Shown here: positions 34,064-42,341 of the stretch, piece after piece
How positions within the stretch are numbered: position 1 is the first letter of the stretch
How the letters are laid out: the number at the start of each line of letters is the position of its first letter
DNA from: DATNBU01 sp964476185
GTDB lineage: Bacteria; Desulfobacterota; Binatia; UBA1149; CAITLU01
Assembly (NCBI GenBank): GCA_964476185.1
Contig: CAYYZO010000001.1
Coordinates: 1-64,000, forward strand
Reading direction: 5' to 3'
Length of the DNA: 64,000 bases
The notes under the pieces: generated by a model
Told to the model about the DNA's origin: nothing
The model's database searches: none
Seen by the model: the letters and a program-made list of their open reading frames with translations, nothing else
Made by a program: the position numbers and the translations under genes

Positions 34064-35330
34064 GCCTGTTCTCCTCCGCGCTCGACCGCGAACTCGTCGT
34101 TGCCGGGTCCCGCGGCGCCGCGCGGCGCCGCCCGTCGTGCACGCCGGGCTCCCGCAAGCCTTCGTACACGCGTTCGATCTGCGGCAGCACGACGCTCCAG
34201 GTCATGCGCCCGAGAAAGGTGCGCCGCGCCTCCTCCCCGAGCCGACCGCGCACGGCAGGGTCGCGCCGGCAGCGGACGATCGCCCGGGCCAGGGCCGCCG
34301 GGTCGTCGTCGCCGACGACGAGGCCGTCGACCCCGTCCCGAAGGACCTTGGAGCCGCAACCCGCGGACACCACCGCCTTGGCTGCGCTCATGGAATTCAG
34401 AAGTTTGACAGGATAGCCGGAACCGAGGCGTCGCGGTAGCGCCGCGACGTCCGAAACGGCCAGGGCGCGACGGGCTTCGACGTGCCCGCCGACCTCGAGG
34501 ACGCGCACCGCGTCACCGAGTCCCGCGCCGGCGACGAGACGGCGGAACGCCTCGGGAACCGCGTGGCTCGCGACGAGCAGGCGAATGCCGCCGCCCGTCT
34601 CCCGAACAGCCTGCCCGACCGCGTCGAGCAGCAACGGGAGGTTCTGGTATGCGTCGACGTTGCCGCAGTACCCGACCACGAACTCCTCGGGATCGAGGCC
34701 GAGCGCGAGCCGGTCCCCCGCCCGCACCGGCAGGGGGCCGTCGTCCTCGACGGCCGGCGGGATCACGAAGAGGGACTCGGCCCGGCAACCCGCCTCCCGC
34801 AGCCTCGCGGCCGACCAGTCGCACAGCGCGACGACGCGGTCCGCGCGCGCCGGCACGCCGCGGTCGAGCATCCGCCCTGCCAGAGAAGCGACGAGGCGGG
34901 CCGGCTTCGAACCGAAGTAGGTCTCGAGTTCGTCGCCCATCAGGTTGTGACTGTGGTAGACGACCGGCGCGCCGGTCACGGCGCGTGCGACGAGCGCCGC
35001 GATCGCCGCCTCGTAGTTGTGCGCGTGCACGACCTCCACGCGCTCTTCCCGAACCAGCCGCACGAGGCGCCTCGCGAGCATCGCGTCCAGCAGCGGCTTG
35101 GCGGCGTTCGGGCCGGAACGCCCGGAATCGTCGCCGGGCAGACGCGCGATCCGGTGATGGCGGTAGCCGCGCCCGACCTGCTCGACTCCCTGGCCGTACG
35201 TCAGCAGGTGAACCGTGTGCCCTGCGGCGGCGAGCTGTTCCGCCATCTGCCCGACGAACACCTGCGAGCCCTGCGGAGAGGGAAACGGGCACGCGGCGAC
35301 GAGCGCGATGCGGCGCACGACGGCCGTCAC
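34050..35330 (-). CDS. Family 4 glycosyltransferase
   Basis: A 426-residue GT-B transferase. The N-terminal domain is RIALVAACPFPSPQGSQVFV. The donor domain includes VGYCGNVDAYQNLPLLLDAV and SGYPVKLLNSMSAAKAVVS in place of the usual E-x7-E segment, followed by GVDGLVVGDDDPAALA. GTG 35330 was chosen because it overlaps the upstream gene's TGA as GTGA; GTG 35318 is an alternative. The last 14 bases overlap the GT2 gene. The C-terminal tail is basic and Ser-rich. Confidence 0.83.
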   Translation of the reverse strand: MTAVVRRIALVAACPFPSPQGSQVFVGQMAEQLAAAGHTVHLLTYGQGVEQVGRGYRHHRIARLPGDDSGRSGPNAAKPLLDAMLARRLVRLVREERVEVVHAHNYEAAIAALVARAVTGAPVVYHSHNLMGDELETYFGSKPARLVASLAGRMLDRGVPARADRVVALCDWSAARLREAGCRAESLFVIPPAVEDDGPLPVRAGDRLALGLDPEEFVVGYCGNVDAYQNLPLLLDAVGQAVRETGGGIRLLVASHAVPEAFRRLVAGAGLGDAVRVLEVGGHVEARRALAVSDVAALPRRLGSGYPVKLLNSMSAAKAVVSAGCGSKVLRDGVDGLVVGDDDPAALARAIVRCRRDPAVRGRLGEEARRTFLGRMTWSVVLPQIERVYEGLREPGVHDGRRRAAPRDPATTSSRSSAEENRRERG

Positions 35331-37024
35331 GGCAGGTATCCGAGCGCGCGCAACCTGCGCTCGACCTCGCGTTCGTCTTCGCCCGTGTAGTCGACCACGT
35401 CCGGGGCCGTATCGTTGCATTCCGGATCGCCGGGACTTCGGCCCGCAGGGGTCGAAACCAGCGACCGCCCCTGCAGCGTCCCCGGGACCGCGACGCCTGC
35501 GAGCGAGAGCACCGTCACGCCGAGATCGGGCAGCGAACACTCGGGCAGCGATTCCGCGCCCGCCCCCGCGTCGTCGAGCCGGCCCCACGGCTCCAGGCAA
35601 CGCCGGCTTGCGGGCCCCGCGAGCACGGCCATTCCGTGCGGGCTGTGCACCCCGCTCGTCGCCTGCCCGCGCGCGCCGCTTCGCTCGCCGGCGGCGAGCC
35701 GCCGCAGCCAGGCCGACTCGCGTCCGCCCCGGCTCGAACCCGCCGCGTAGGCGTAGCCGCCCGGCCGGCGCAGCTCCAGCACGAGGTCCGGATAGCGGTC
35801 CGCGAAGGGGCCGTCGAAGAGCTCCTCGCGCCGGTGGACCGCCTCGACGACGGGCTGGCCGTCGAATGGGTCGCGGGCGGAGAGCAGATCCGCACGGAGT
35901 TCGCCGAGCACGCGCTCGCGCTCCCCGGGGGCGACCACGCCGCTGCGCTCGCGACCGGCGAGGTTCAGCCGCACCGACGGGAAGTACGGGACTTCGTCGC
36001 TGAAGGCCCGTGTTCGGCTCCAGTCGATGCCGGCGAAGCGGGCGCCCGACTCGAGGCGGCCGGCCAGGCCGCCGGCCATCGCGAACGCGCGCGCCTGCAG
36101 CGCCGGCGGCACGAGCGCGAGCGCACGCCGCTTCAGCCGCAGCGCCAACGGCTCGACGTCGGCATTCTCGAACGCGAGCCACCCGCGGTCCGCGAGCCAG
36201 CGGTTCCAGAACACGATGCGGTCGGACGCGCCGGCGCTGCCGTGGTCGCTCAGCACGAGGACGTCGGCCTCGCCGCCGCAAGCGGCGTGGAGCTCGCCGA
36301 GGGAACGGTCGAGCGCCGCGTACACGTCGGCGAGGACGCCGCGCGGTCCATCGGCGTGTCTCGGCGAGCGCTCGTCGTCGAACTGCCAGAAATGGTGGGA
36401 AGCCGTGTCCGGCTCCATGAAGTGCACGACGAACACGTCCAGGGCGTGCTCGCGCACCAGGTCGATCGCGATGCGCGTCCGCAAGGCGATGTCGTCGAGG
36501 AGCCGCGGTCGAGTGCGCTCGTGCCAGCCGTCGTCGATGCGCGCCTGCGCGATGCCTTCGATCCCGAGGCGGCCGTGTCGCCGCCGCAGGTCGTCGGCCA
36601 GCGTGCGCGGGTGCGTCGCGCGCCCCGCCGCGCTGGCGCCGAGCGGCGTGTCGAAGCCGCAGATCTCGAAGACCGCCCGGCCTTCCGGAGGATACGTGGC
36701 CGGCACCCCGTACAGGCCGACGCGCAGCCCGGCCGCGGCCATCCGTGCGAGGATCGTCGGGAGGCGCCGGTGCGTCGCGTTCGCGAACCGCACGCCATAG
36801 CCGTCCGTCCGCGGGATCGTGAAATCGGTGAGGCCGTGGTGAGAGGGCGTCGCGCCGGTCAGGAAGCTCGTCCACGCCGGGAACGTGACGGCCGGGACGG
36901 TCGAGCGCACGCGCCAGGCGCAACCGCGCCCGAGCAGGCCGTCGAGCACCGGCATGCGCCCCGCCGCGCGGAAGCGCTGCGCCAGTTCGAAGCACGCGCC
37001 GTCCCAGCCGACGACCAGCAGCAC
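35327..37024 (-). CDS. Alkaline-phosphatase-superfamily phosphodiesterase
   Basis: A 565-residue type I phosphodiesterase/nucleotide pyrophosphatase-like enzyme. The N-terminal metal site is MLLVVGWDGACFE, and the nucleophile Thr is in VPAVTFPAWTSFLTG. Further ligands are in FMEPDTASHHFWQ and VLSDHGSAGASD. No signal peptide or membrane helix is obvious at this start, which would make it cytoplasmic unless translation begins further upstream. The C-terminus ends ERRLRALGYLP, the LGY tail seen in two of its neighbours. Its substrate is unknown; phosphodiester bonds in a polymer or lipid carrier are plausible. Confidence 0.8.
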   Translation of the reverse strand: MLLVVGWDGACFELAQRFRAAGRMPVLDGLLGRGCAWRVRSTVPAVTFPAWTSFLTGATPSHHGLTDFTIPRTDGYGVRFANATHRRLPTILARMAAAGLRVGLYGVPATYPPEGRAVFEICGFDTPLGASAAGRATHPRTLADDLRRRHGRLGIEGIAQARIDDGWHERTRPRLLDDIALRTRIAIDLVREHALDVFVVHFMEPDTASHHFWQFDDERSPRHADGPRGVLADVYAALDRSLGELHAACGGEADVLVLSDHGSAGASDRIVFWNRWLADRGWLAFENADVEPLALRLKRRALALVPPALQARAFAMAGGLAGRLESGARFAGIDWSRTRAFSDEVPYFPSVRLNLAGRERSGVVAPGERERVLGELRADLLSARDPFDGQPVVEAVHRREELFDGPFADRYPDLVLELRRPGGYAYAAGSSRGGRESAWLRRLAAGERSGARGQATSGVHSPHGMAVLAGPASRRCLEPWGRLDDAGAGAESLPECSLPDLGVTVLSLAGVAVPGTLQGRSLVSTPAGRSPGDPECNDTAPDVVDYTGEDEREVERRLRALGYLP

Positions 37025-37057
37025 GGGCTCAAGCCTGCCGCGCGGCGCGGCGACGCG

Positions 37058-38917
37058 TCACTTCACGTACCCGAGCGACTCCAGCTTCTGCCTCGTGGCC
37101 TCGTCGATCACGCCACTGGCGCCGGAAACCGCGCGTGACGCCGCCATCGCCTTCAGCGCGTCGAGGTCCTGGCGCAGCTTCTCGACGACGTCCGGGTGCT
37201 CGGCGGCGACGTTCTTCGTTTCCTTCGCATCCGCCCGGATGTCGAAGAGTTCAACGGGCGAGAGACCGCGCGGGTTGCCGTCGTTCGCGACGATCAGCTT
37301 CCACTGGTCGGTCCGGATCGAGTGCAGCACGTTGCCCTCGTGGTCCTCTTCCTGGAACAGCGCCTCGGGAGCCGGCGCGTCCGAGAACAGGTCGCGCCCC
37401 TGCCAGGCCTCCGGCGCGTCGAGGCCCGCCGCCCCCGCGAGCGTCGGCGAGACGTCGAGAAGCTGGGCCGGAGCTTTCACCCTCGTCCCGGCCTTCGCGT
37501 TCTTCGCCAGCTTGACGACGAACGGCACGCGCGATTCCTCGTCGTACAGCGTCGTGCCGTGCCACCAGCCGCCGTGCTCGTAGAACTCCTCGCCGTGGTC
37601 GGAGACGAGCGCGATGACGGTGTCGTCGTACTGCCCGGACGCCTTCAGCGCCTCGATCAGGTTCCCGAGGAAGCCGTCGAGGTACTCGACGTTGCTCGCG
37701 TACAGGCGCGCCATGCGGTCGCGCTGCGACGGATCCGGGTCGGGCGTGTCGACGCGGGCGATCGCCACCCCGTTGTACGGGATCTCGAAGTAGGGATCGT
37801 GCGGGTCCATGTAGTGGATCAGCGTGAAGAACGGGCCCGATCCGTTCCGGTCGAGCCACGGCAGGCTCGCGCCGTTCACGGTCTGGGCGTCCTGGTAGTA
37901 GTACTGGACCCACTTGTCCTTCGAGAAGAAGCGCTCGCGGACCAGGCGCATGCCGCTGTAGAAAGCGAGCTTCGAGGCGGAGTCCGTCGCCCCGAAGAAG
38001 AACTCCGGCGACAGGTAGTAGTACTCCTGGAAGCCCTGGTCGAAACCGAACGACGGCGCGACGTTGATGTTCGTGACGTAGCCGACCGTGCGGTAGCCGG
38101 CGTCCTTCATGGCCTCGGAGATCGTCGTGACCCCGTCCGGGAGCAGGTCGGTCTTGTACATGACCTTGTGGGACGACGGGTAGAGCGACGTGACGATCGT
38201 CGCGACCGACGGACGCGTCCAGGTCGAGTTGGAGAACGCGTTCTCGAAGACCACGCCGTCCTTCGCGAGAAGGTCCATGGCCGGCGTCTTCGTCGCCGTC
38301 GAGCCGTACGCGCCGAGATGGTCGGCCCGCAGGGTGTCGGCGATGATCAGGATCACGCTCGGCCCCTGCGCCGTGCCGGCCTGGTTCGGAACCGACGGCG
38401 GGCCGACCGTCATGTCCAGCACGGCGGTCGCGCCCGAGCCGACCCCGACGAGCGCGACGGCGAGCACGACGGCGGAGACGATGCCGGCGCCGCCTTCGCG
38501 CGAGGACGCGAGCAGCGCGCGCCGCACCAGCCAGAGCACCAGCAGCGCGCCGACGAGCAGCCCGGCGTGGACGACGAGGCCCTGCGTCGAGGCGATCGGC
38601 AGGTTCTCGAGGAACACGTCGCGGACGATGCGAAAGCGCGCGACCGCGAGCCCGAGGAGCGCCGCGACCGCCCCGGCCGACAGGGCGCCGGCCAGGCGGG
38701 CATCCCGCGCGAGAAAACCGAGGACCGCCGTGCCCACGCCGATGCCGGCGCCCATGGCGCCGCCGATCAGTCCGTAGGAGATCGCTCCGAAGCGGAACAC
38801 GCCGAACTCTTCGGCTCCGCCGCCGGCCGCGATCAACACGGCCTCGGCCAGGCCGACCAGCGCGCCGCCGACGAATCCGCCGAACACGGCGGACGGGATC
38901 TTCTTCAGGGCCTCCAT
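37058..38917 (-). CDS. Membrane-anchored alkaline-phosphatase-superfamily enzyme (sulfatase-like fold, Thr nucleophile)
   Basis: A 619-residue protein with four to five N-terminal membrane helices (residues 1-170) and a periplasmic sulfatase-fold domain. It shows LIIADTLRADHLGAYG, a Thr at the nucleophile position (NSTWTRPSVATIVTS), HYMDPHDPYFEIPY, ALVSDHGEEFYEHGGWWHG and the sulfatase C-terminal subdomain (LHSIRTDQWKLIVAN..ELFDIRADAKETKN). No formylglycine-competent Cys or Ser is at the site. It ends RQKLESLGYVK. ATG 38917 was chosen, four bases after the preceding stop, with GGAAAGTG upstream. It is similar in layout to the gene at 31119-33092. Confidence 0.82.
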   Translation of the reverse strand: MEALKKIPSAVFGGFVGGALVGLAEAVLIAAGGGAEEFGVFRFGAISYGLIGGAMGAGIGVGTAVLGFLARDARLAGALSAGAVAALLGLAVARFRIVRDVFLENLPIASTQGLVVHAGLLVGALLVLWLVRRALLASSREGGAGIVSAVVLAVALVGVGSGATAVLDMTVGPPSVPNQAGTAQGPSVILIIADTLRADHLGAYGSTATKTPAMDLLAKDGVVFENAFSNSTWTRPSVATIVTSLYPSSHKVMYKTDLLPDGVTTISEAMKDAGYRTVGYVTNINVAPSFGFDQGFQEYYYLSPEFFFGATDSASKLAFYSGMRLVRERFFSKDKWVQYYYQDAQTVNGASLPWLDRNGSGPFFTLIHYMDPHDPYFEIPYNGVAIARVDTPDPDPSQRDRMARLYASNVEYLDGFLGNLIEALKASGQYDDTVIALVSDHGEEFYEHGGWWHGTTLYDEESRVPFVVKLAKNAKAGTRVKAPAQLLDVSPTLAGAAGLDAPEAWQGRDLFSDAPAPEALFQEEDHEGNVLHSIRTDQWKLIVANDGNPRGLSPVELFDIRADAKETKNVAAEHPDVVEKLRQDLDALKAMAASRAVSGASGVIDEATRQKLESLGYVK

Positions 38918-38921
38918 GGCG

Positions 38922-40934
38922 TCACTTTCCTTGCGGGGCAGGAGCCGCGATCGCGAGCGTGCGGCCGTCATACGTCGGCGGCACCGGCACGCCGAGCAGG
39001 GTCAGGATGGTCGGGGCGAGGTCGCCGATGGCCGGGTTCTCGTCCGAGATCTTCACGTTGCTGAGCAGGATGCCCTCGGTCACTTCGGTTTCGGTGGTCG
39101 CGTGGTCGCCGCTCCACTTCTTCTCGTTGTCCTCGAACAGTCCTTCCGGCGCGCCGCCGAGCGGAGTCGCCGACGAGACGCGGTAGCCGGACGCCATGCC
39201 GATCTGCATGTCCTGGCCGTCCGGAAGGCGGTCGCCCTTCCAGATGTCGCGGCCGACGTACACCTTGTTGACCGCCGGCTTGCCCGTGGCCGGATCGACG
39301 AGCTTCGTCATCCGGTCGGCGATGTCGCGCACGAGCGCGTCGTACTCGGCGCCGGGCTTGACGATCCCCTTGCCCTCCCGGCCCGCGAGGTTGACGTACA
39401 GGCTGCCGACGCCGAGGGCGTAGGCCTTGGTCTTCGACCAGTCGACGTCCTGCAGGAACTTCTTCGTCGTCGACTTCGCGCCGCCCTTCAGCGTCATGAA
39501 GCCTTCCTGCACGAGCCAGGTGTTCACGTTGAAGCCGCGGCGCCAGCTGTGGAAGCCGTGGTCCGAGAGGATCAGCAGGACATCGTCGGAATCGAGCTTC
39601 GCGCGCACCTTCCCGATGATCTCGTCCATGCGCTGGTACGTCTTGAAGATCGAGTCGCCGTACCGGGAGGCCAGCTCGGCATCGTAACGCGGATGGTCCT
39701 TGTCCATCAGGCGGTACATCATGTGCGAGGTGCGATCGGTCTCGACGAACACCGACACGAACAACTCGGCGTTCCTGTTCTCGAGCTCGTGCATCGTGAT
39801 CGCCTCGGTCTCGCGGAACGTGTCCCAGACGTCCTGCATGAACGCCTCGTCGTCGATGCGCTCCTCGTTGAGGCCCCAGGTCTCGTGGTTCCAGCCCACG
39901 GTCTTGTAGTCGCCGGCCACGCCCACGAGTTCCTTCGAGTAGCCGTGCGGCTCGGTGACGGCGATCGCCGGGTCGCGCGGGTCGTGGTTGATGGGCGACA
40001 TGTACAGGCGGATGTTCGGCTCGACCTCGAGGACGCGGAAGCGCGCCATGCCGGCAATGTGCGAGAGCGGCGTCACCTCGAACGAGAGGTGGAACCAGTC
40101 GCTCCACTTGTCCTTCTCGACGGTTTCGGTGCGGCCCGACACCTCGATCGAGAGCGCGTCCTTGCCGGCGCGCGCGAGCTTCAGCGGAAGGGTCAGGCGC
40201 TCGTTCTTGTCCGACAGCGGGTTGGTCGGCCCCTCGACGATCGTCTCCACCTCGTCACCGGAGGCGAGCGAGACGACCTTGCCCCCGAGCTCGGGATTGG
40301 CGGCGTCGCGCGGGCTGAGGTCGCTCGCCCAGTAATGGAACGTGCCCTCGCTGCCGCGGATGTCCGGAAGGCCGAGGCCGCCCTGCGAGTAGCTGTGACC
40401 GGTCTTCTCCAGCGGATAGATGCACGGGACGCGCAGCACGACGCTGCGCTTTCCGGCGCGGTCCGCGGTGGTCCAGAACGCCTCGCCCGACATCGTCGTC
40501 GTGAACGTCTCGGGCTTGGTCTGCCAGAGGCCGAAGCGGTACTCGGCCTTGTGGCTGACGGCGCCGGTGCGGTCCGGGAGGTAGGTCTTCGGGTCGCGCA
40601 GGATGAAGTCGAAGATGCCGTGCCCGCCCGGGTTCATGCCGGTCGTGAACGTGGACCAGGCGGTGCAGGAAGACGGGGGCGTCGTGGTGGTGAGCCGGCG
40701 AAAGGAGCCGGTCTTCATCAGCTCGGCGATGTTCGGCAGCTTGTCCTTCCACTGGTCGAGGAAATCCGGGTCGACACCGTCGAATCCGAGCACCACGATG
40801 CGACGCTGGGGCGGCGGGCCTTCGTCCCGTCGACTTTCGCCGCCTCCACATCCACCGACCAGCAGCGCCGCGACCGCCGCGACGGCCAGAGCCGCGCGCG
40901 CCGCGCTCTTCGGGTCCTTCACCTTCAGGTCCAT
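38922..40934 (-). CDS. Lipoprotein of the alkaline phosphatase superfamily
   Basis: A 670-residue lipoprotein; the signal sequence ends in the lipobox VGGC. The catalytic domain has RIVVLGFDGVDPDFLD and a nucleophile region PPSSCTAWSTFTTG with Ser at the nucleophile position. NPGGHGIFDFILRDP, FVETDRTSHMMYRLMD and LLILSDHGFHSWRRG supply further metal ligands. An insertion of about 200 residues (after GTFHYWASDLS) may bind substrate. It belongs to the type I phosphodiesterase-like group, not the sulfatases. It is anchored outside the inner membrane and likely acts on the exported glycan or its carrier. Confidence 0.82.
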   Translation of the reverse strand: MDLKVKDPKSAARAALAVAAVAALLVGGCGGGESRRDEGPPPQRRIVVLGFDGVDPDFLDQWKDKLPNIAELMKTGSFRRLTTTTPPSSCTAWSTFTTGMNPGGHGIFDFILRDPKTYLPDRTGAVSHKAEYRFGLWQTKPETFTTTMSGEAFWTTADRAGKRSVVLRVPCIYPLEKTGHSYSQGGLGLPDIRGSEGTFHYWASDLSPRDAANPELGGKVVSLASGDEVETIVEGPTNPLSDKNERLTLPLKLARAGKDALSIEVSGRTETVEKDKWSDWFHLSFEVTPLSHIAGMARFRVLEVEPNIRLYMSPINHDPRDPAIAVTEPHGYSKELVGVAGDYKTVGWNHETWGLNEERIDDEAFMQDVWDTFRETEAITMHELENRNAELFVSVFVETDRTSHMMYRLMDKDHPRYDAELASRYGDSIFKTYQRMDEIIGKVRAKLDSDDVLLILSDHGFHSWRRGFNVNTWLVQEGFMTLKGGAKSTTKKFLQDVDWSKTKAYALGVGSLYVNLAGREGKGIVKPGAEYDALVRDIADRMTKLVDPATGKPAVNKVYVGRDIWKGDRLPDGQDMQIGMASGYRVSSATPLGGAPEGLFEDNEKKWSGDHATTETEVTEGILLSNVKISDENPAIGDLAPTILTLLGVPVPPTYDGRTLAIAAPAPQGK

Positions 40935-41098
40935 CGTCTCCTCTGTGCGGGTTGCAACGGGCTGGCCGTCGGCGACGGCGCCCTGCCGCGCAACCTCGTC
41001 TTCGTCGTGCTTCGCTGGGATCGCCGCGGCCCCGCAGCCGGTGCGATCCTGTCGCCACGGGAACCCGTCACGCCTCGCCGCCTGCCCCAGGCAGCGCG

Positions 41099-42292
41099 TC
41101 AGGAGGTTTTCCCATTGAGCAGCTTCCCGTACAAATCTTCGATCTGCCGGACCATGCCGGCCGCCGAGTACGCCGAGACGACGCGCGTTCGCGCCGCCTT
41201 GCCGATGCGCGCACGCAGCGGCTCGTCCCCCAGCAGGTCGACGACGCGGGCCGCCATCGCCGCCGAGTCGGGGTATTGGACGAGGTAGCCGGAGCGCCCC
41301 TCCTCCACCTGCTCCGGGGCGCCTCCGACCGCCGTCACGACCACCGGCAACTGCATCGCCATCGCCTCGAGGATCGCGTTCGACATCCCCTCGCTCTCGG
41401 AGGGCAGCACGAACACGTCGAGCGAGGACAGGACTTCGGGCATGTCGCTGCGACGGCCGAGCAGGTGGACGCGGTCGCGGATGCCGAGCGCGACCGCCAG
41501 CGCGGACGGCTCCTCGGGCATTTCGTCGGCCCCGGCGATGACGAGGTGCGCCCCCGCGACGGACTCCAGGACCTCAGCCATCGCTTCAAAGAGCATCCGA
41601 AACCCCTTGCGAGGCCTGAACGTGATGGCTGTTCCGACAATCGGCGCCTCGCCCACCCCGAGTTCGCTGCGGATCGCCCAGCCGGCCTGTCGGCCGACCC
41701 GGGCGGGATCGAAGCGCGAGGTGTCGATCCCGCTCGGAATCATGGACATCGGCGCCCGGAGACCGCTCTCGACGCGGCGGGTGAACTCCAGGACCTCCAT
41801 CGAATTGCCCGTGAGCGCATCCGAAAGCCGGTTGGAGACGTTCACGGCGAAGCGCTCGGCGGCGCCGGCCGGTTCGTGCAGCCCGCGCTTGCTCGTGACG
41901 ACGACCGGCACGCGCGCGAGGCGCCCGGCGACGGCCCCATGGAAGTTCCCGCGCAGCAGATAGCCGTGCACGACCGCCGGCCGGATCTCGCGCAACGCCT
42001 TCACCATGGCGACCAAGCCGCCAATATCCCTCGGATTTCGAATCGACCCGGACATCCCGAAGGTGCGCACCTCGACATTGGCGTCCAGGGCATCGGCGAG
42101 CCGGTCCCCGCCGTCGCGCAGCGCGAACAGGACCGGCCGGAACTTCGAACGGTCGAGTTCGCGGAAGACCTGAAGAAGGTGGGTCTGCGTGCCGCCGGTG
42201 ATCATCGAGGCGATCACGTAGACGACCGGAACCGCAGCCGCGGCGGCAGGGGCAGCGCCGCGAGCGCTCGGGGACGTCTCTGGACTGGTCAC
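41099..42292 (-). CDS. Family 4 glycosyltransferase
   Basis: A 397-residue GT-B transferase. The acceptor domain begins VPVVYVIASMITGGTQTHLLQVF. The donor domain has PIVGTAITFRPRKGFRMLFE and the E-x7-E motif in SESEGMSNAILEAMAMQLPVV, followed by EEGRSGYLVQYPDS. The layout is the ordinary one for capsule and O-antigen GT4 enzymes. It is separated by 164 bases from the lipoprotein gene downstream and lies 49 bases after the FG-GAP gene. Confidence 0.88.
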   Translation of the reverse strand: MTSPETSPSARGAAPAAAAAVPVVYVIASMITGGTQTHLLQVFRELDRSKFRPVLFALRDGGDRLADALDANVEVRTFGMSGSIRNPRDIGGLVAMVKALREIRPAVVHGYLLRGNFHGAVAGRLARVPVVVTSKRGLHEPAGAAERFAVNVSNRLSDALTGNSMEVLEFTRRVESGLRAPMSMIPSGIDTSRFDPARVGRQAGWAIRSELGVGEAPIVGTAITFRPRKGFRMLFEAMAEVLESVAGAHLVIAGADEMPEEPSALAVALGIRDRVHLLGRRSDMPEVLSSLDVFVLPSESEGMSNAILEAMAMQLPVVVTAVGGAPEQVEEGRSGYLVQYPDSAAMAARVVDLLGDEPLRARIGKAARTRVVSAYSAAGMVRQIEDLYGKLLNGKTS

Positions 42293-42341
42293 GTGGCGTG
42301 GTCTCCGAAAATGGCGCCGGGCACGGCGGGCGCTCCCCGGC

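Noticed and set aside
38916..41288. 790-codon plus-strand frame antisense to the lipoprotein phosphodiesterase
   Set aside because: Composition is that of a shadow frame (Arg, Val, Ala, Asp, His rich) mirroring the real minus-strand gene.
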